64,000 bases of DNA from JBAJNN01 sp036881905 (GTDB lineage: Bacteria > Pseudomonadota > Alphaproteobacteria > Rhizobiales > Im1): positions 62,001 through 126,000 of the forward strand of contig JBAJNN010000001.1 in assembly GCA_036881905.1 (NCBI GenBank). The letters run 5' to 3'. The position numbers and the translations under genes were made by a program. The notes below the pieces were generated by a model. That model had not been told where the DNA came from, did not search any database, and saw only the letters and a list, made by a program, of their open reading frames with translations. This document shows positions 9,099 to 20,251 of the stretch, in pieces; position 1 is the stretch's first letter, and every line of letters starts with the position of its first letter.

Positions 9099-10634
9099 TT
9101 ATTTTTCTGACTCTTGCTCAACGATCCTAATTTGGGGTATTTTGCTGGCAAGCAGGGCCAGTTCGCGAAAACGACGCTCGACACGCTCCCCCATCAGGGC
9201 TTTCAATGCCACTGGAATCGATAATGTCAAAGCCTTGCCGGCGATAGAGAGATCGATACGCCCCAACATGCCCGGCATGGCGCCGGAAAGCAGATAAGCC
9301 AATCTTTGGGCCGCCGCGATCAGGCGGGCCCGTTCGATCATATTGTCATCGATCAGCCGTGTCAGTTCCGACGGTATAGTCTCGATAAGCGGGCCGACAT
9401 AGCGGAAGAAAACCGTGAATGCGAGAAAAATTCGCTCTTCATGATTGACGCCCGCAAAGGAGCCTTGCGAAACAAGGCTCAAAACATGCTCGCCACGATA
9501 GCTTGGATGGATACGCCAGCCAATATCGGCGAGGAAACAGGCAGCGTGACGCAACCGTTTGCCGCTTAAGCTCTCCTTTGGTCCATCATGAGCGAAAAGC
9601 CCGTCGGTCCAATCGCACAACTCAAACTCATGACCGGCGCAGCGAGCATGGCGGTGCGCAAAGTCAATACAAGCGACAAGCAATGGATCGCGCCTACGCT
9701 CATTCTTGTCGAGTTTGGCAAACAGTATTCCCTCGCGCACGCCGAATGCGGAAACGACGACGTTCGATGATTTGGTTTTCTTAAGCAATTGGTCGAGCAC
9801 CAACGCGCCATAGGGCAAGGTCTTGGCCCGGCTTTTTTTAATCGCGGGAATCTCTTTTATCGTTTGCGGCGACAACTCAGCGATGAGACCGGCGAGCGAA
9901 CGCGCCGCATCGCGCGCGATGGTATAATGATGCAGGACGCTCAGCGGATAGTGATTTCGCGTCATATGCAAGCGCGCGAGATTGCGCCAGGTCCCACCAA
10001 CGGCATAAAAAGCCCGTCCCCTCATCTTCTCCAATGCGGCATGATCAGAGAACAAATCTCCGACGATAGCGCGCGCCTTGACGATCGAACCGCCGGACAG
10101 ATCCATCAGTTGCAATGGGCCGATTGGCATGGTAACGGGCCTGCGCGCACTACCATCGGCGACCTCAACAAGTTCAAGACTACCGCCGCCCAGATCGCCG
10201 ACCAACCCGTCGGCACCGGGAATGCCGTATAATACGCCCTGCGCGGCAAGTTCGGCCTCGCGCTCGCCCGACAACAGCATGATCCTGCCGCCAAGTATCT
10301 CCCGGGCTCTGTCGATGAAGTCCTCACCATTTTCCGCCTGACGCGCCGCCGCCGTTGCCACGGCATGGAGACTCGCCGCGCCAATCTGCTTGCTTAACCT
10401 TTTGAACCGTCTGAGCGCTCCAAATGCGCGCTCAACCGATTCATCGGTCAACCCGCCGGTAGAAGCCACGGACTTGCCCAGACCACACAGGATTTTTTCG
10501 TTGAAAATCGGCATCGGCGCGCGACCAGGGCCGTCATAGACGACCAGACGCACCGAATTCGAGCCGATATCGATGATCGAGACCGGCTCATAGCGTGGCT
10601 TTTCAAGCCTGCTTCGATTTTTCTCCTCACCCAT
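9099..10634 (-). CDS. ppx: Exopolyphosphatase, Ppx/GppA family
   Basis: About 511 aa. It hydrolyses terminal phosphate from polyphosphate, or pppGpp to ppGpp in the GppA branch. The sugar-kinase/actin-like ATPase fold is marked by [16 protein letters not shown] near the N-terminus, [13 protein letters not shown] in the middle of the first domain and [12 protein letters not shown] after it. A C-terminal all-alpha region follows (FADIG-like [16 protein letters not shown]), typical of long Ppx proteins. I start it at ATG 10634, which overlaps the end of ppk by eight bases (ATGGGTGA), indicating translational coupling. A longer reading from 10697 would lie wholly inside ppk. Pairing with ppk makes a polyphosphate synthesis/degradation unit. 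Confidence 0.93.
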   Translation of the reverse strand: MGEEKNRSRLEKPRYEPVSIIDIGSNSVRLVVYDGPGRAPMPIFNEKILCGLGKSVASTGGLTDESVERAFGALRRFKRLSKQIGAASLHAVATAAARQAENGEDFIDRAREILGGRIMLLSGEREAELAAQGVLYGIPGADGLVGDLGGGSLELVEVADGSARRPVTMPIGPLQLMDLSGGSIVKARAIVGDLFSDHAALEKMRGRAFYAVGGTWRNLARLHMTRNHYPLSVLHHYTIARDAARSLAGLIAELSPQTIKEIPAIKKSRAKTLPYGALVLDQLLKKTKSSNVVVSAFGVREGILFAKLDKNERRRDPLLVACIDFAHRHARCAGHEFELCDWTDGLFAHDGPKESLSGKRLRHAACFLADIGWRIHPSYRGEHVLSLVSQGSFAGVNHEERIFLAFTVFFRYVGPLIETIPSELTRLIDDNMIERARLIAAAQRLAYLLSGAMPGMLGRIDLSIAGKALTLSIPVALKALMGERVERRFRELALLASKIPQIRIVEQESEK

Positions 10635-12798
10635 CCAATTTCCCCAGGACCGCCCGCAAATTCCGTTCCCTACGTTCCGATAACGCCGGTGGACCATGAC
10701 TCGGCGAATGTCCGCGCCCGGACAGACTTGGATTGGTCATAAAATAATCATGAGCATTGAACGGCTCTTCGCCCGATTCAGGAATCACTCGTCGCCAGGA
10801 CCCATCGGCGAGGCTCCGCCAGCTTTGCTGATTGTCCTTCAGATTGGCCGTCATAATCTGATCGAGCGCCTGACGATGAACCGTCGGATTGTGGATCGGC
10901 ACCAATGTTTCAACGCGCCGATGCAGATTGCGCGGCATCCAGTCGGCCGATGAAATATAGACTTTTGCTTCCGGTGAGGGCAATCCACACCCGGCTCCGA
11001 AACATACGATACGCGAATGCTCCAGAAACCGGCCGATAATACTCTTGACCCCGATATTATCCGAAAGACCCGAGACACCGGGTCTTAGACAGCAAATACC
11101 GCGCACCACGAGATCGATGCGAACCCCGGCCTGGCTTGCCTTATAGAGTTCGTCGATAATCTCCGGATCGACCAGGGCATTCAGTTTGGCCCAGATTTGG
11201 GCCGGCTGACCGGCGAGAGCATATTCAGCCTCCTTGCGGATATGATCGACCAGACATGCTCGCAGCCCGGCCGGCGATATGGCGATTTCCGCCAGCTCGT
11301 CGGGCCGGGCGTAACCGGAGATGAAATTGAAAAGCTGAGCGGCATCGTGGCCCAGTTCGCGATTGCAGGTGAAAAATGACAGGTCGGTGTAAATTTTCGC
11401 CGTAATTGGGTGATAATTCCCGGTTCCATAATGAACGTAATTCACCAGCCCGTTGCGCTCGCGGCGAACCACCATCGACACTTTGGCATGGGTTTTCATG
11501 GCGATGAAGCCGAAGATGACCTGCGCCCCGGCCCGTTCCAGGTCGCGCGCCCATTGTATGTTGGCCTCTTCATCGAAACGCGCCTTGAGTTCGACGATGG
11601 CGGTAACCGATTTACCGGCTTCCGCCGCCTTTTCGAGCGTGGCGACCACCGGCGAGCCGGGCGAGGTGCGATAGAGCGTCTGTTTGATGGCGACAACGTC
11701 CGGGTCGGCGGCGGCCTGACGCAGAAATTGCACCACGACGTCGAAAGATTCATAAGGGTGATGGACAATAATGTCTTTCTCCCGGATCGCGGCGAAACAA
11801 TCCCCGCCATGATCGCGGATGCGCTCGGGGAAACGCGGATTATAGGGCGGAAATTTTAGATCCGGCCGCTCATCGAGGATCAGTTGCGCGGTATCGCTAT
11901 AGCCCACCAGCCCTCCGCATAACACGATATTTTCCGCCCCGACCCTAAGTTCGTCAGAGATGAAATCGCGCAACCGCGACGGCATGGCCGCTTCCATCTC
12001 CAGACGAATGACGCTGCCGCGGCGACGGCGCTTGAGCGCGGTTTCAAACACACCGACAAGGTCTTCCGCCTCTTCCTCAACCTCAATATCGGAATCGCGA
12101 ATGACCCGAAACACCCCGCAGCCGAGAATTTCATAACCGGGAAACAGCCGCGCGATAAACAGGCCCAACAGGTTTTCAAGCGGAACGAACCGGGCAAGGT
12201 GTGAATCGCTGCCCCGCATCGGACGACGAACCCGCACGAACCGAACCAACATGGATGGAATCGGAATGAGCGCATTCATGATGTCGCCATCCTTAAGACG
12301 TCGTAACCGAAGCGCTTGAGACAGACCTTTATTCGGAATGAATGGGAACGGGTGCGCCGGATCGATGGCGATCGGCGTAAGAGCAGGAAAAATCTGCCCG
12401 AGGAAATGGTGCTCGAGCCAGGCGAGATCGGCCTGCTCCAACTCTTCGGGATCGATAAGGGATATCCCCTCGCCATTAAGCTCCGCGCGCAGCTTGAGCC
12501 ACTGTTCATCCTGCTCGCGCATCAAATCCCCCGCCAGCGCGCGAACTTGTTGGAGTTGTTCGGGCGCGTTCAGTCCGTCCTGGCTGATTTGCTCCGCGCC
12601 GGCGCGAATCTGACCGATCAGACCGGCAACCCGGACCATGAAAAACTCATCAAGATTGTCGGCCGAGATCGACAGAAAGCGCAAACGTTCAAGCAGCGGA
12701 TATTGCCTGTTGCGGGCCTCCTCGAGAACGCGCCTGTTGAAGCCGAGCCAAGAAATTTCGCGATTGATGAAACGCTCAGGGCTGTCCAGGGCATTCAT
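10627..12798 (-). CDS. ppk: Polyphosphate kinase 1
   Basis: About 723 aa. It reversibly transfers the ATP gamma-phosphate to polyphosphate. The N-terminal domain begins [19 protein letters not shown], the usual PPK1 opening. The predicted phosphorylated His lies in VHYGTGNYH at about residue 456. The segment [17 protein letters not shown] and the C-terminal PLD-like domains ([19 protein letters not shown]) are present. The frame stays open upstream to an ATG at 12918, which would add 40 residues with no family similarity. I prefer ATG 12798 because the family core begins ten residues later, although its ribosome binding site is weak. It overlaps ppx by eight bases at its 3' end. Confidence 0.95.
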   Translation of the reverse strand: MNALDSPERFINREISWLGFNRRVLEEARNRQYPLLERLRFLSISADNLDEFFMVRVAGLIGQIRAGAEQISQDGLNAPEQLQQVRALAGDLMREQDEQWLKLRAELNGEGISLIDPEELEQADLAWLEHHFLGQIFPALTPIAIDPAHPFPFIPNKGLSQALRLRRLKDGDIMNALIPIPSMLVRFVRVRRPMRGSDSHLARFVPLENLLGLFIARLFPGYEILGCGVFRVIRDSDIEVEEEAEDLVGVFETALKRRRRGSVIRLEMEAAMPSRLRDFISDELRVGAENIVLCGGLVGYSDTAQLILDERPDLKFPPYNPRFPERIRDHGGDCFAAIREKDIIVHHPYESFDVVVQFLRQAAADPDVVAIKQTLYRTSPGSPVVATLEKAAEAGKSVTAIVELKARFDEEANIQWARDLERAGAQVIFGFIAMKTHAKVSMVVRRERNGLVNYVHYGTGNYHPITAKIYTDLSFFTCNRELGHDAAQLFNFISGYARPDELAEIAISPAGLRACLVDHIRKEAEYALAGQPAQIWAKLNALVDPEIIDELYKASQAGVRIDLVVRGICCLRPGVSGLSDNIGVKSIIGRFLEHSRIVCFGAGCGLPSPEAKVYISSADWMPRNLHRRVETLVPIHNPTVHRQALDQIMTANLKDNQQSWRSLADGSWRRVIPESGEEPFNAHDYFMTNPSLSGRGHSPSHGPPALSERRERNLRAVLGKLDG

Positions 12799-13086
12799 GG
12801 CAATGTCATTCTTTGTTACGGTCACTGCAACGCACCCTTGCACAAGCTGGCAATCGCATTTTGAGTCAATTTTTCCCAAATCCTGACCCTGACAAAGCCG
12901 AAATTCACTCATCGGCACATAAGGGGTAAGCCATCGTCACTTTAAAGACAAGCGGATATGTGCTACGAGCGTACGGCATAAGGTGCAGGCTTCATGCTGC
13001 GGAGATATCCGGCACGGGCGGTCCCGCCGATTTTGTAAAGCGCAATGGGTTTGAGCCTCAAAGTAAGGTTAACACGCTGAAATATA

Positions 13087-13776
13087 ATGAATTTTGTGGA
13101 GATAGGATCGAGGATAAATTGGAGAAGTCTGGTAGTGCCGGAGCTTAATGTGTATGATCAGACCAGATTCCTGATATCGTGGCTGAAAAGCCCGTTGCGG
13201 ACCGGGGCGGTTGCGCCGTCCGGATCCGAACTCGCCGCTAAAATGGCATCCTTCCTGATCCCGAGGCCCGATTCGCGGATCGTTGAACTCGGGCCGGGCA
13301 CGGGCATCGTGACAAGGGCTTTGTTCAAGCGCGGTTTCTCCCACCAAGATATTAATTTGATTGAATATAATCCGGATTTTTGCGAGTTTCTGGACCGCAG
13401 ATATCCGGGACTTGCGGTTCTGCGGGGCGATGCCTATGCCTTGCGTGAGACTTTAAGCAAGCCTGGAGGATTTCTGCGAAATGGGAGGAAAAACACGCAT
13501 TTTCTCGATGGGGTTGTGTCGTCCCTGCCGTTGCTGACCCGCCCACAACCGATCCGCCAGATGTTACTGGCTGAAGCCTTTGAGTTGCTGAAGCCAGGAG
13601 CACCTTTCATACAATTCTCCTACGGTCCTTCGTCACCAGTCAAACGGGTCGGACAAGCTGTTTCGGTTTACAAATCCGGATGGATTTGGAACAACATGCC
13701 GCCGGCCCGAGTCTGGGTCTACCGCAAAGGACATTGCGTCCCGCATGGCGGGCATGTTAATGTTACTTCGTCGTGA
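13087..13776 (+). CDS. SAM-dependent methyltransferase, PmtA-like phospholipid N-methyltransferase family
   Basis: 229 aa class I methyltransferase. The SAM-binding motif I is RIVELGPGTGIVTRALF, followed by an acidic motif II region (NLIEYNPDF) and GDAYAL, then DGVVSSLPLL as motif IV. The upstream segment RFLISWLKSPLRTGAVAPSG is the typical opening of the short PmtA-like family (COG3963-type), which methylates phosphatidylethanolamine or is of unproven substrate. I infer a lipid substrate only from this resemblance. The ATG at 13087 has no good ribosome binding site. A GTG at 13135 is preceded by GGAGAAG at 7 bases and would give 213 aa, so the start is uncertain. acnA follows after 23 bases on the same strand. 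Confidence 0.72.
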   Translation: MNFVEIGSRINWRSLVVPELNVYDQTRFLISWLKSPLRTGAVAPSGSELAAKMASFLIPRPDSRIVELGPGTGIVTRALFKRGFSHQDINLIEYNPDFCEFLDRRYPGLAVLRGDAYALRETLSKPGGFLRNGRKNTHFLDGVVSSLPLLTRPQPIRQMLLAEAFELLKPGAPFIQFSYGPSSPVKRVGQAVSVYKSGWIWNNMPPARVWVYRKGHCVPHGGHVNVTSS

Positions 13777-13799
13777 ACAGATAGGGGATTGACCGGACC

Positions 13800-16535
13800 A
13801 TGGCCGCACAAAGCCGTTCTCTCGACAGTTTCAAATGTCGCAACACGCTTGCGCTCGGCGATAAGGTTCATATCTATTTCGATCTCAAAAAGGCCGAACG
13901 CAATGGCCTTGACGGCATATCGAGACTGCCCTTCTCGCTGAAAATCGTGCTTGAAAACCTTCTGCGCCATGAAGACGGGCGTTCGGTGACCCGCGACGAC
14001 ATAAAGGCCGTGGCCTCATGGCTCGGCGAGCGCCGGTCGAGCCATGAGATCGCGTTCCGGCCGGCGCGGATTCTCATGCAGGATTTCACCGGCGTTCCGG
14101 CGGTGGTGGATTTGGCCGCGATGCGCGACGCCATGAGCGAACTCGGCGCGAACCCGAAACTGATCAACCCGCTCACCCCGGTCGATCTCGTCATCGACCA
14201 CTCGGTCATGGTCGATTATTTCGGCGCGCCCACCGCCTTTGCCCGCAATGTGAAGCGCGAATATGAGCGCAACGGCGAACGCTATACCTTCCTCAAATGG
14301 GGGCGGGACGCATTCGACAATTTCCGCGTCGTGCCCCCGGGAACGGGCATTTGCCATCAGGTCAATCTTGAATATCTCGGCCGTACTGTTTGGACGAAGG
14401 ACGTTGAAGAGAACGGCGACCGGCTCCGTTACGCCTTCCCCGATACTCTGGTCGGCACCGACAGTCACACCACCATGATCAACGCCCTGTCGGTCCTCGG
14501 CTGGGGCGTGGGCGGCATCGAGGCCGAGGCTGCCATGCTCGGCCAGCCCATTTCCATGGTGATCCCCGAAGTCGTCGGCCTCAAACTGACCGGCAAGCTC
14601 AATGAGGGGGTCACGGCGACCGACCTTGTTCTCACCGTAACCGAAATGCTGCGCAAAAAAGGCGTGGTCGGCAAGTTTGTCGAGTTTTACGGGCCGGGTC
14701 TGGGGCATTTATCGCTTGAGGATCAGGCCACCATTGCCAATATGGCGCCGGAATACGGCGCGACCTGCGGTTTTTTCCCCATCGATGACGATACGCTGAG
14801 TTATCTTCGCGCCACCGGTCGCGATGATGAGCAGATCGCCCTGGTGCGCGCCTATGCCCAAGCGCAGGGCCTGTTTCGTTGCCATGAGACCCCCGATCCG
14901 GTCTTTACCGATACGCTGGCGTTGAATCTAAGCGAGGTCAGGCCAAGCATCGCCGGGCCGAAACGGCCGCAGGACCGGATCACGCTTGCCGATGCCGCCA
15001 CCGCTTTCGACCGCGCCATGGGCGATGACTTTGCAAAAGGAGATACCCCGCAACGCCGTTATCGGGTTGGTGGCGAAAATTACGATCTCGGCCATGGTGA
15101 TATTGTTATCGCCGCCATCACCTCATGCACCAACACATCGAATCCGAATGTGCTGATCGCGGCCGGTCTTCTGGCGCGCAACGCCGTTGAAAACGGCCTT
15201 GAGGTCAAACCATGGGTCAAAACCTCGCTCGCGCCGGGCTCTCAGGTGGTCACCGATTATCTTGCCCGCGCCGGCCTCGACGACGACCTTGGCAGGCTGG
15301 GCTTCGATCTGGTCGGCTATGGCTGCACGACATGTATCGGCAATTCGGGGCCGCTGCCGGACGCCGTAAGCAGAGCCATCCGCGAACACGATCTGGTCGC
15401 GTGTTCCGTCCTGTCCGGCAATCGCAACTTCGAGGGCCGGGTCAATCCGGATGTCAAGGCAAACTATCTTGCCTCGCCGCCCTTGGTGGTCGCCTACGCG
15501 CTCGCCGGCAGTATGGGGGTCGATATAGCGCAAGACCCGCTCGGTGAAGACCGGGAGGGCAAACCGGTTTATTTGCGCGATATTTGGCCTGAATCTCGTG
15601 AAATTGCCGGGCTTGTGCGCACAACCATCAGCGAAAACATGTTTCGCGAACGCTATGGCGACGTCTTCAAGGGCGATGAAACCTGGCGGGCGATCAGGGT
15701 CGAAGGCGGGCTGACCTATGATTGGGACGAGAGCTCCACCTATGTTCGCCACCCATCCTTCTTTGAAAATCCGTCGGCGCGGCCGGATCCGGTCGATGAT
15801 ATTGAAAATGCCCGCATTATCGGGCTTTTTCTCGATTCCGTCACCACCGACCATATCTCGCCCGCCGGTGCGATCGGGAAGGACAGCCCGGCCGGACATT
15901 ACCTGAATGGATGCGGCGTCGGGGCCGCCGATTTCAATTCCTATGGCTCACGGCGCGGCAATCACGAGGTGATGATGCGCGGGACCTTCGCCAATATCCG
16001 CATCAAAAACCAGATGGTTCCGGGGGTGGAAGGCGGCTTCACCACCCATCACCCTTCGGGAGAACGCATGGCGATCTACGATGCCGCGATGCGTTATCGT
16101 GAAGACGGCGTTCCGCTCGTCGTCTTTGCCGGTAGGGAGTATGGAACCGGTTCCAGTCGCGACTGGGCGGCGAAGGGGCCGCGACTTTTAGGGGTGCGCG
16201 CGGTGATCGCGCAGTCCTTTGAGCGTATTCACCGCTCCAATCTCATCGGCATGGGAATCCTGCCGCTCCAATTCAGGCAAGGGCAGGGTTGGCAAGACCT
16301 CGGTCTCAAGGGTGACGAGGTGGTGACGATCAGGGGGCTTGACGATTTGCAATCGCGTGTTGCGGTGCGTGCCGAAATTGTCTTTCCCGACGGGCGTCGT
16401 CGGACTGTCGCGCTTACCTGCCGCATCGATACGCTCGATGAGCTGGACTATTATAAAAACGGCGGCATTTTGCCCTATGTGCTGAGGAACTTGGCGGAGG
16501 ACGATCATGCGGCCACTTTAACGCAGCCTGTTTAG
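13800..16535 (+). CDS. acnA: Aconitate hydratase A
   Basis: 911 aa, the usual AcnA/IRP1-type length. It interconverts citrate and isocitrate in the TCA cycle through a [4Fe-4S] cluster. The cluster ligands are seen in [10 protein letters not shown] and [15 protein letters not shown]. Other family marks are the substrate region [20 protein letters not shown], the linker before the swivel domain ([13 protein letters not shown]), and [18 protein letters not shown] in domain 4. It stops at TAG 16533-16535, overlapping the stop codon of the convergent AlaX-like gene by two bases. A methyltransferase gene lies just upstream. Confidence 0.98.
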   Translation: MAAQSRSLDSFKCRNTLALGDKVHIYFDLKKAERNGLDGISRLPFSLKIVLENLLRHEDGRSVTRDDIKAVASWLGERRSSHEIAFRPARILMQDFTGVPAVVDLAAMRDAMSELGANPKLINPLTPVDLVIDHSVMVDYFGAPTAFARNVKREYERNGERYTFLKWGRDAFDNFRVVPPGTGICHQVNLEYLGRTVWTKDVEENGDRLRYAFPDTLVGTDSHTTMINALSVLGWGVGGIEAEAAMLGQPISMVIPEVVGLKLTGKLNEGVTATDLVLTVTEMLRKKGVVGKFVEFYGPGLGHLSLEDQATIANMAPEYGATCGFFPIDDDTLSYLRATGRDDEQIALVRAYAQAQGLFRCHETPDPVFTDTLALNLSEVRPSIAGPKRPQDRITLADAATAFDRAMGDDFAKGDTPQRRYRVGGENYDLGHGDIVIAAITSCTNTSNPNVLIAAGLLARNAVENGLEVKPWVKTSLAPGSQVVTDYLARAGLDDDLGRLGFDLVGYGCTTCIGNSGPLPDAVSRAIREHDLVACSVLSGNRNFEGRVNPDVKANYLASPPLVVAYALAGSMGVDIAQDPLGEDREGKPVYLRDIWPESREIAGLVRTTISENMFRERYGDVFKGDETWRAIRVEGGLTYDWDESSTYVRHPSFFENPSARPDPVDDIENARIIGLFLDSVTTDHISPAGAIGKDSPAGHYLNGCGVGAADFNSYGSRRGNHEVMMRGTFANIRIKNQMVPGVEGGFTTHHPSGERMAIYDAAMRYREDGVPLVVFAGREYGTGSSRDWAAKGPRLLGVRAVIAQSFERIHRSNLIGMGILPLQFRQGQGWQDLGLKGDEVVTIRGLDDLQSRVAVRAEIVFPDGRRRTVALTCRIDTLDELDYYKNGGILPYVLRNLAEDDHAATLTQPV

Positions 16536-17431
16536 GTTGGCGTCGATTTTGCCGAAAGCCCGCTACTGATATGTGTTGTTACACAGAGGGTGTTTTCTGC
16601 ATCGAAACGCAGGGAAATGACAACCGGCCCGGTCTCTGAATCGATCAAATGGGTGCCGCCACAGGGGATTCGTGCGGTCCCTTCGTCAAGCCTGCATTGC
16701 CAGACCCGTCTTTCCGTCAGTCCCGATCGGGGCGGTAAGACGTCGTATGTCGGTTGCGCTTCTATCCAGCCGTTGACCGTTTGGGAAATGACATTTGCAA
16801 TGCCGTCTCTTTCACTCTTCAGGCGTTCAAGATCGAATCCCCGTTTGCGCATCGATTTTCCGATGCGATAGACATCAACGCTTTTTTCCTCGTCTATTCG
16901 CGAGGTTTGAATGGCCAGGGCGTCAAAATTCGGGCGTGCGAAACAATCCCTATTCACGACCTCCTTTTTCCAAAATCCTTCAAGGGCCTTGTTCAGAGCG
17001 AGGGACATGAGATGCGCCGCGCTGTGCGCCCGGCTCAGTTGATCGCGATGGGTTTTGTCAACGCATAACGCACCCCTCATACCGGATTCGAATGCCGCAT
17101 TCGCGGCCTCGATAACATGGCCGACAAAAAACACCCAGCCCGGATCGTTGCGCCTGGCGTTAATGGCACGGTCAAAAAAATAGCGATTTTTTTGCGTTTC
17201 GTGAAATGCGCCCACCAAGCTATGATAAATTCGATAGTGTTGCCCCTTTATTTCGATGTGTCCGGTATCCGCCGGTTGATCGGGCCAGATGTGATCGAGC
17301 GGATGAAAGGGTGAAATATCGGTTACAATGACGCTTTTTCCCGCGAAGGAAAGCGGCGGGGCAACGATCCTTGCCACCTCTTCGCTGGACCCTCCCGGGA
17401 ACGTCACGATCGTTTCCTCAATATCGTTCAT
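16532..17431 (-). CDS. AlaX-like alanyl-tRNA editing domain protein
   Basis: 299 aa. It resembles stand-alone AlaX proteins, which hydrolyse Ser- or Gly-mischarged tRNA-Ala and related substrates. The two zinc half-motifs are present: HxxxH in [10 protein letters not shown] and CxxxH in IPCGGTH. The N-terminal region has [16 protein letters not shown], equivalent to the beta-barrel segment of the AlaRS editing module. No aminoacylation or anticodon domain is seen. ATG 17431 is chosen because GAGGAAAAACC lies directly upstream; an in-frame start at 17476 would overlap the upstream gene. The gene follows the broken oxygenase by about ten bases, so the two were probably one transcription unit. 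The tRNA substrate is not known. Confidence 0.75.
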   Translation of the reverse strand: MNDIEETIVTFPGGSSEEVARIVAPPLSFAGKSVIVTDISPFHPLDHIWPDQPADTGHIEIKGQHYRIYHSLVGAFHETQKNRYFFDRAINARRNDPGWVFFVGHVIEAANAAFESGMRGALCVDKTHRDQLSRAHSAAHLMSLALNKALEGFWKKEVVNRDCFARPNFDALAIQTSRIDEEKSVDVYRIGKSMRKRGFDLERLKSERDGIANVISQTVNGWIEAQPTYDVLPPRSGLTERRVWQCRLDEGTARIPCGGTHLIDSETGPVVISLRFDAENTLCVTTHISSGLSAKSTPT

Positions 17432-17441
17432 GGTTTTTCCT

Positions 17442-18549
17442 CTATCTTGGGCCATCTGTGCGCCGACTATTCGCATTAAGGAATTGATCGGCCACCCAGG
17501 TCAGGATTCTTTTTTTCCTGCCAAGGTTCTTTTCCACGACACGCAAGTCCCGTTTCACGACCAGCCTCTGCAACCACCGGTCGCCACCGTCATAACGAGC
17601 TACAAACGGCGTTCGGCCATGTACGGCTTTCAAATTATCGATAATGAGAAGATCGCCGACCTTGAGGACAACGCCCTTCCGGTTTCGATCCAGCTCACCC
17701 TTCAGCGCCTTGATCGCCCGCCCCGACTCTTCACCCACGCCGACCATGAGATCGGGATCGAAAACCATCAACGGATCGTCGTTGCCCCCGCTCAAGATAC
17801 TCAGTCTCGGTCCATTTCCGCAGACGGCATTTTCACTCCCGAATGAATAATCGATGCCGGTCACGAAACTTGGCGTCCGAAGCACCCGAACCATCTCTTC
17901 GTCCAGATGGGGAAGGGCTTGTTTTATGCTGGAATAAATTGTCCTGACCTTTTAATTCTCGGTCGGAACGCAGGCAAAATAGCAAAATGTAGTCGGGAAT
18001 AGCAGGATGAAAGGCAACTTCAGTATGCAAATCCAGTGTGATTGCACTGCTTTTGGATGAAAGCAGCTCCCTCTCTTTCAGCGTAGGATAAACGTTTACA
18101 AACAGCTCACCCGAGCCCTCCTGAATAAAACCATAGGGTTCCCCTAAAAGCAAACCAAGTATTGCAAGCCATGATTCGCTGAAGAAAGTCGTTTTATCTT
18201 TAATCACCTCCGAATCAGCTGAATGTGTGGGGATAAGATGCTGATCCGCTGGTAGAGCGTGGATCGAAAGAACGCCGTCATCTGACGTTTGCGCTCGAAA
18301 ATCACGGATGGCGCCAAGGAGTGGAGCGGGAAGACCGTGAGCGATCACCGCGCATTGACGCAAAAATTCTTCCCGTTCCGCATAAGGAGAGGGCAGTGTT
18401 CTAAGTTCCCGAATCAATTTTTCCCGTTCATCGCCGACGGGAGAAAAGTTCACTGCAGTGCTGGGTGGCGGATGTGAGGGATCGGCTTCGGTATCCACCA
18501 TGGCGGTGTCATGCACTCCCTTCGTCGGATTGTCGATCGACCTTCTCAT
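17442..18549 (-). pseudogene. Clavaminate-synthase-like Fe(II)/2-oxoglutarate oxygenase (VioC/AsnO type), frameshifted
   Basis: Two reading frames join into one protein of about 370 aa. The upstream frame (to about 17953) ends the family core with LDLHTEVAFHPAIPDYILLFCLRSDREL, which holds the proximal iron ligands H-T-E. The downstream frame (from about 17952) continues KVRTIYSSIKQALPHLDEE and carries the distal His and 2-oxoglutarate Arg in AVHGRTPF and RYDGGDRWLQR. The join needs one base skipped in the run of four A at 17950-17953 (coding strand TTAAAAGG). Family members hydroxylate free or carrier-bound amino acids such as arginine or asparagine. The start is unsure: in-frame ATGs are at 18549 and 18501. 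All metal ligands survive, so the lesion is recent, a sequencing error, or a recoding site. Confidence 0.75.
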
Positions 18550-18799
18550 CTCCCCTACAGTTGAACCACTAACCGAAAATAAACTCAAACACTATCATAA
18601 GCAGTTGCCTCATGTAAGAGATAACGCGAGTGAACAGGCTAACGCAGAAAGAGATATTTCAGGTGTGGTGAAAACGGTTGCGATGACCCCGTCACTTTCA
18701 TTGTGTATGCGTTTGGGGAACTCCGGTTGACGAGTTTGCGACCGGTCCGGCCGAACATATCTGCTGGCAACAAAAAGCGGTTTCTCAATGGAGGCTTGT

Positions 18800-20074
18800 C
18801 TAAGACTGCCAGTCGGCCAGCGCGTCGAGATCAATGATCGCCTCATAGCTTAAGCGCTCGCGGACCACGCTGAAACGGTCTTGATGAACCAGCACTTCCG
18901 ACACGAGGCGGCGTGTATTGTATGTGCCGGACAGGACCGCGCCGTAAGCCCCGGTGCACATGATGGCAAGCAAATCTCCACTCTTCGGTTCTGGAAGGGA
19001 ATAGTTTTTCGCCAGGCAATCGCCGCTTTCGCAGACCGGCCCGACCACATCAGCGGTCATGATGCGCCGCCGCGGATCGGGCTCGATGACCGGGCGAATC
19101 TCATGGCTGACATCATAAAGCGCCGGGCGGGCAAGATCATTCATCGCCGCATCCACAATCACAAAGTGAAACACACCGCTGTGTTTTATATAGATAACCC
19201 GTGTCACCAACACGCCGGCGTTGCCGGCGATGAAGCGGCCGGGCTCTAAGATGATCCGGCACTTAAGCGGCTCGAAAATGCGCCGGACGAGTGCACTATA
19301 GTCTTCGATCGTCTCAGGCTCGCGGTCACTGTCGCGATAAGCGATGCCAAGACCGCCGCCAATATCCACATGTTCGATGGCGTGACCCTGCCCGCGCAGC
19401 TTCACCACCAGTTTCGCCATCAACCGGCACGCAGTCTCGAATGGCTCAAGCTCAAGAATCTGCGAGCCGATATGCATATCGATCCCCTTGATCTCAAGCA
19501 TCGGCATCGACGCCGCATACGCATAAATCTCCTGCGCATCGCGCCATGAAATACCGAATTTGTCCCGTGCTCTCCCGGTCGAGATTTTTTCATGAGTTCC
19601 GGCGTCAATATCGGGGTTGATCCGGATCGCAACCGGCGCGCGCCGACCGGCGGCGACGGCAATCTCATTGAGGAGAACAAGTTCGCATTTCGATTCGATG
19701 TTAAAGCATAAGATATTGTGTCCAAGAGCAAAAATCATTTCTTCCCGTGTCTTGCCGACACCGGAAAACACGGTGCGCTCAGCCGGCATACCAGCCGCGA
19801 GCGCACGGTGCAATTCGCCTTGCGATACGATATCGGCCCCGGCCCCAAGCCCGGCAAGCGTTTTCAGCACGGCCTGATTGGAATTGGCCTTCACGGAATA
19901 GCACAGCAGATGATCGCTGCTGGAAAAGCTACGGGTGATGGCGCTGTAATTGCCGGTCAATGCCGCCGTCGAATAACAATAAAACGGGGTGCCGACAGCA
20001 TCAGCAATGGCTTTGAGAGCAACATCCTCGGCATGAAGGCTGTTGGAACGATAGCGGAAACAGGGCGTCATCAA
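18800..20074 (-). CDS. lysA: Diaminopimelate decarboxylase
   Basis: 424 aa PLP enzyme, fold type III, that makes lysine from meso-diaminopimelate. The PLP lysine lies in YSVKANSNQAVL. HIGSQI, DIGGGLGI, EPGRFIAGNAG and the active-site GPVCESGD follow in order. A small lipoprotein gene (lptM) lies directly upstream on the same strand, the usual alphaproteobacterial pairing. argH, which commonly precedes lptM in relatives, is not present here. Downstream about 250 bases separate it from the oxygenase pseudogene. Confidence 0.97.
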   Translation of the reverse strand: MMTPCFRYRSNSLHAEDVALKAIADAVGTPFYCYSTAALTGNYSAITRSFSSSDHLLCYSVKANSNQAVLKTLAGLGAGADIVSQGELHRALAAGMPAERTVFSGVGKTREEMIFALGHNILCFNIESKCELVLLNEIAVAAGRRAPVAIRINPDIDAGTHEKISTGRARDKFGISWRDAQEIYAYAASMPMLEIKGIDMHIGSQILELEPFETACRLMAKLVVKLRGQGHAIEHVDIGGGLGIAYRDSDREPETIEDYSALVRRIFEPLKCRIILEPGRFIAGNAGVLVTRVIYIKHSGVFHFVIVDAAMNDLARPALYDVSHEIRPVIEPDPRRRIMTADVVGPVCESGDCLAKNYSLPEPKSGDLLAIMCTGAYGAVLSGTYNTRRLVSEVLVHQDRFSVVRERLSYEAIIDLDALADWQS

Positions 20075-20110
20075 GCAAACTTTTATATCGGCGCGGGTGA
20101 GAGGAGCGTT

Positions 20111-20251
20111 TCAGATCAAGGGGTCGAGGATGAAGAACCTGTCGCGGTTCTGCCCGGAATCCGGCGGAGTTTCAAGATCGCCGCGTATGCCGCAGGCAGA
20201 TAATGTCAACCCTGTTATCATCAGAAGAACAAGGAGTCTGGTTGTCGTCAT
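20111..20251 (-). CDS. lptM: Small lipoprotein LptM-like (YifL)
   Basis: 46 aa from ATG 20251. A short basic N-terminus is followed by a hydrophobic stretch and a lipobox LSAC-G, then GIRGDLETPP, the pattern seen in the short lipoprotein encoded next to lysA in alphaproteobacteria and next to dapF/lysA in enterobacteria. The E. coli homologue LptM assists LptD-LptE assembly in the outer membrane; the same role here is inference. An in-frame start at 20293 would add 14 residues before the signal peptide and is less likely. Confidence 0.75.
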   Translation of the reverse strand: MTTTRLLVLLMITGLTLSACGIRGDLETPPDSGQNRDRFFILDPLI

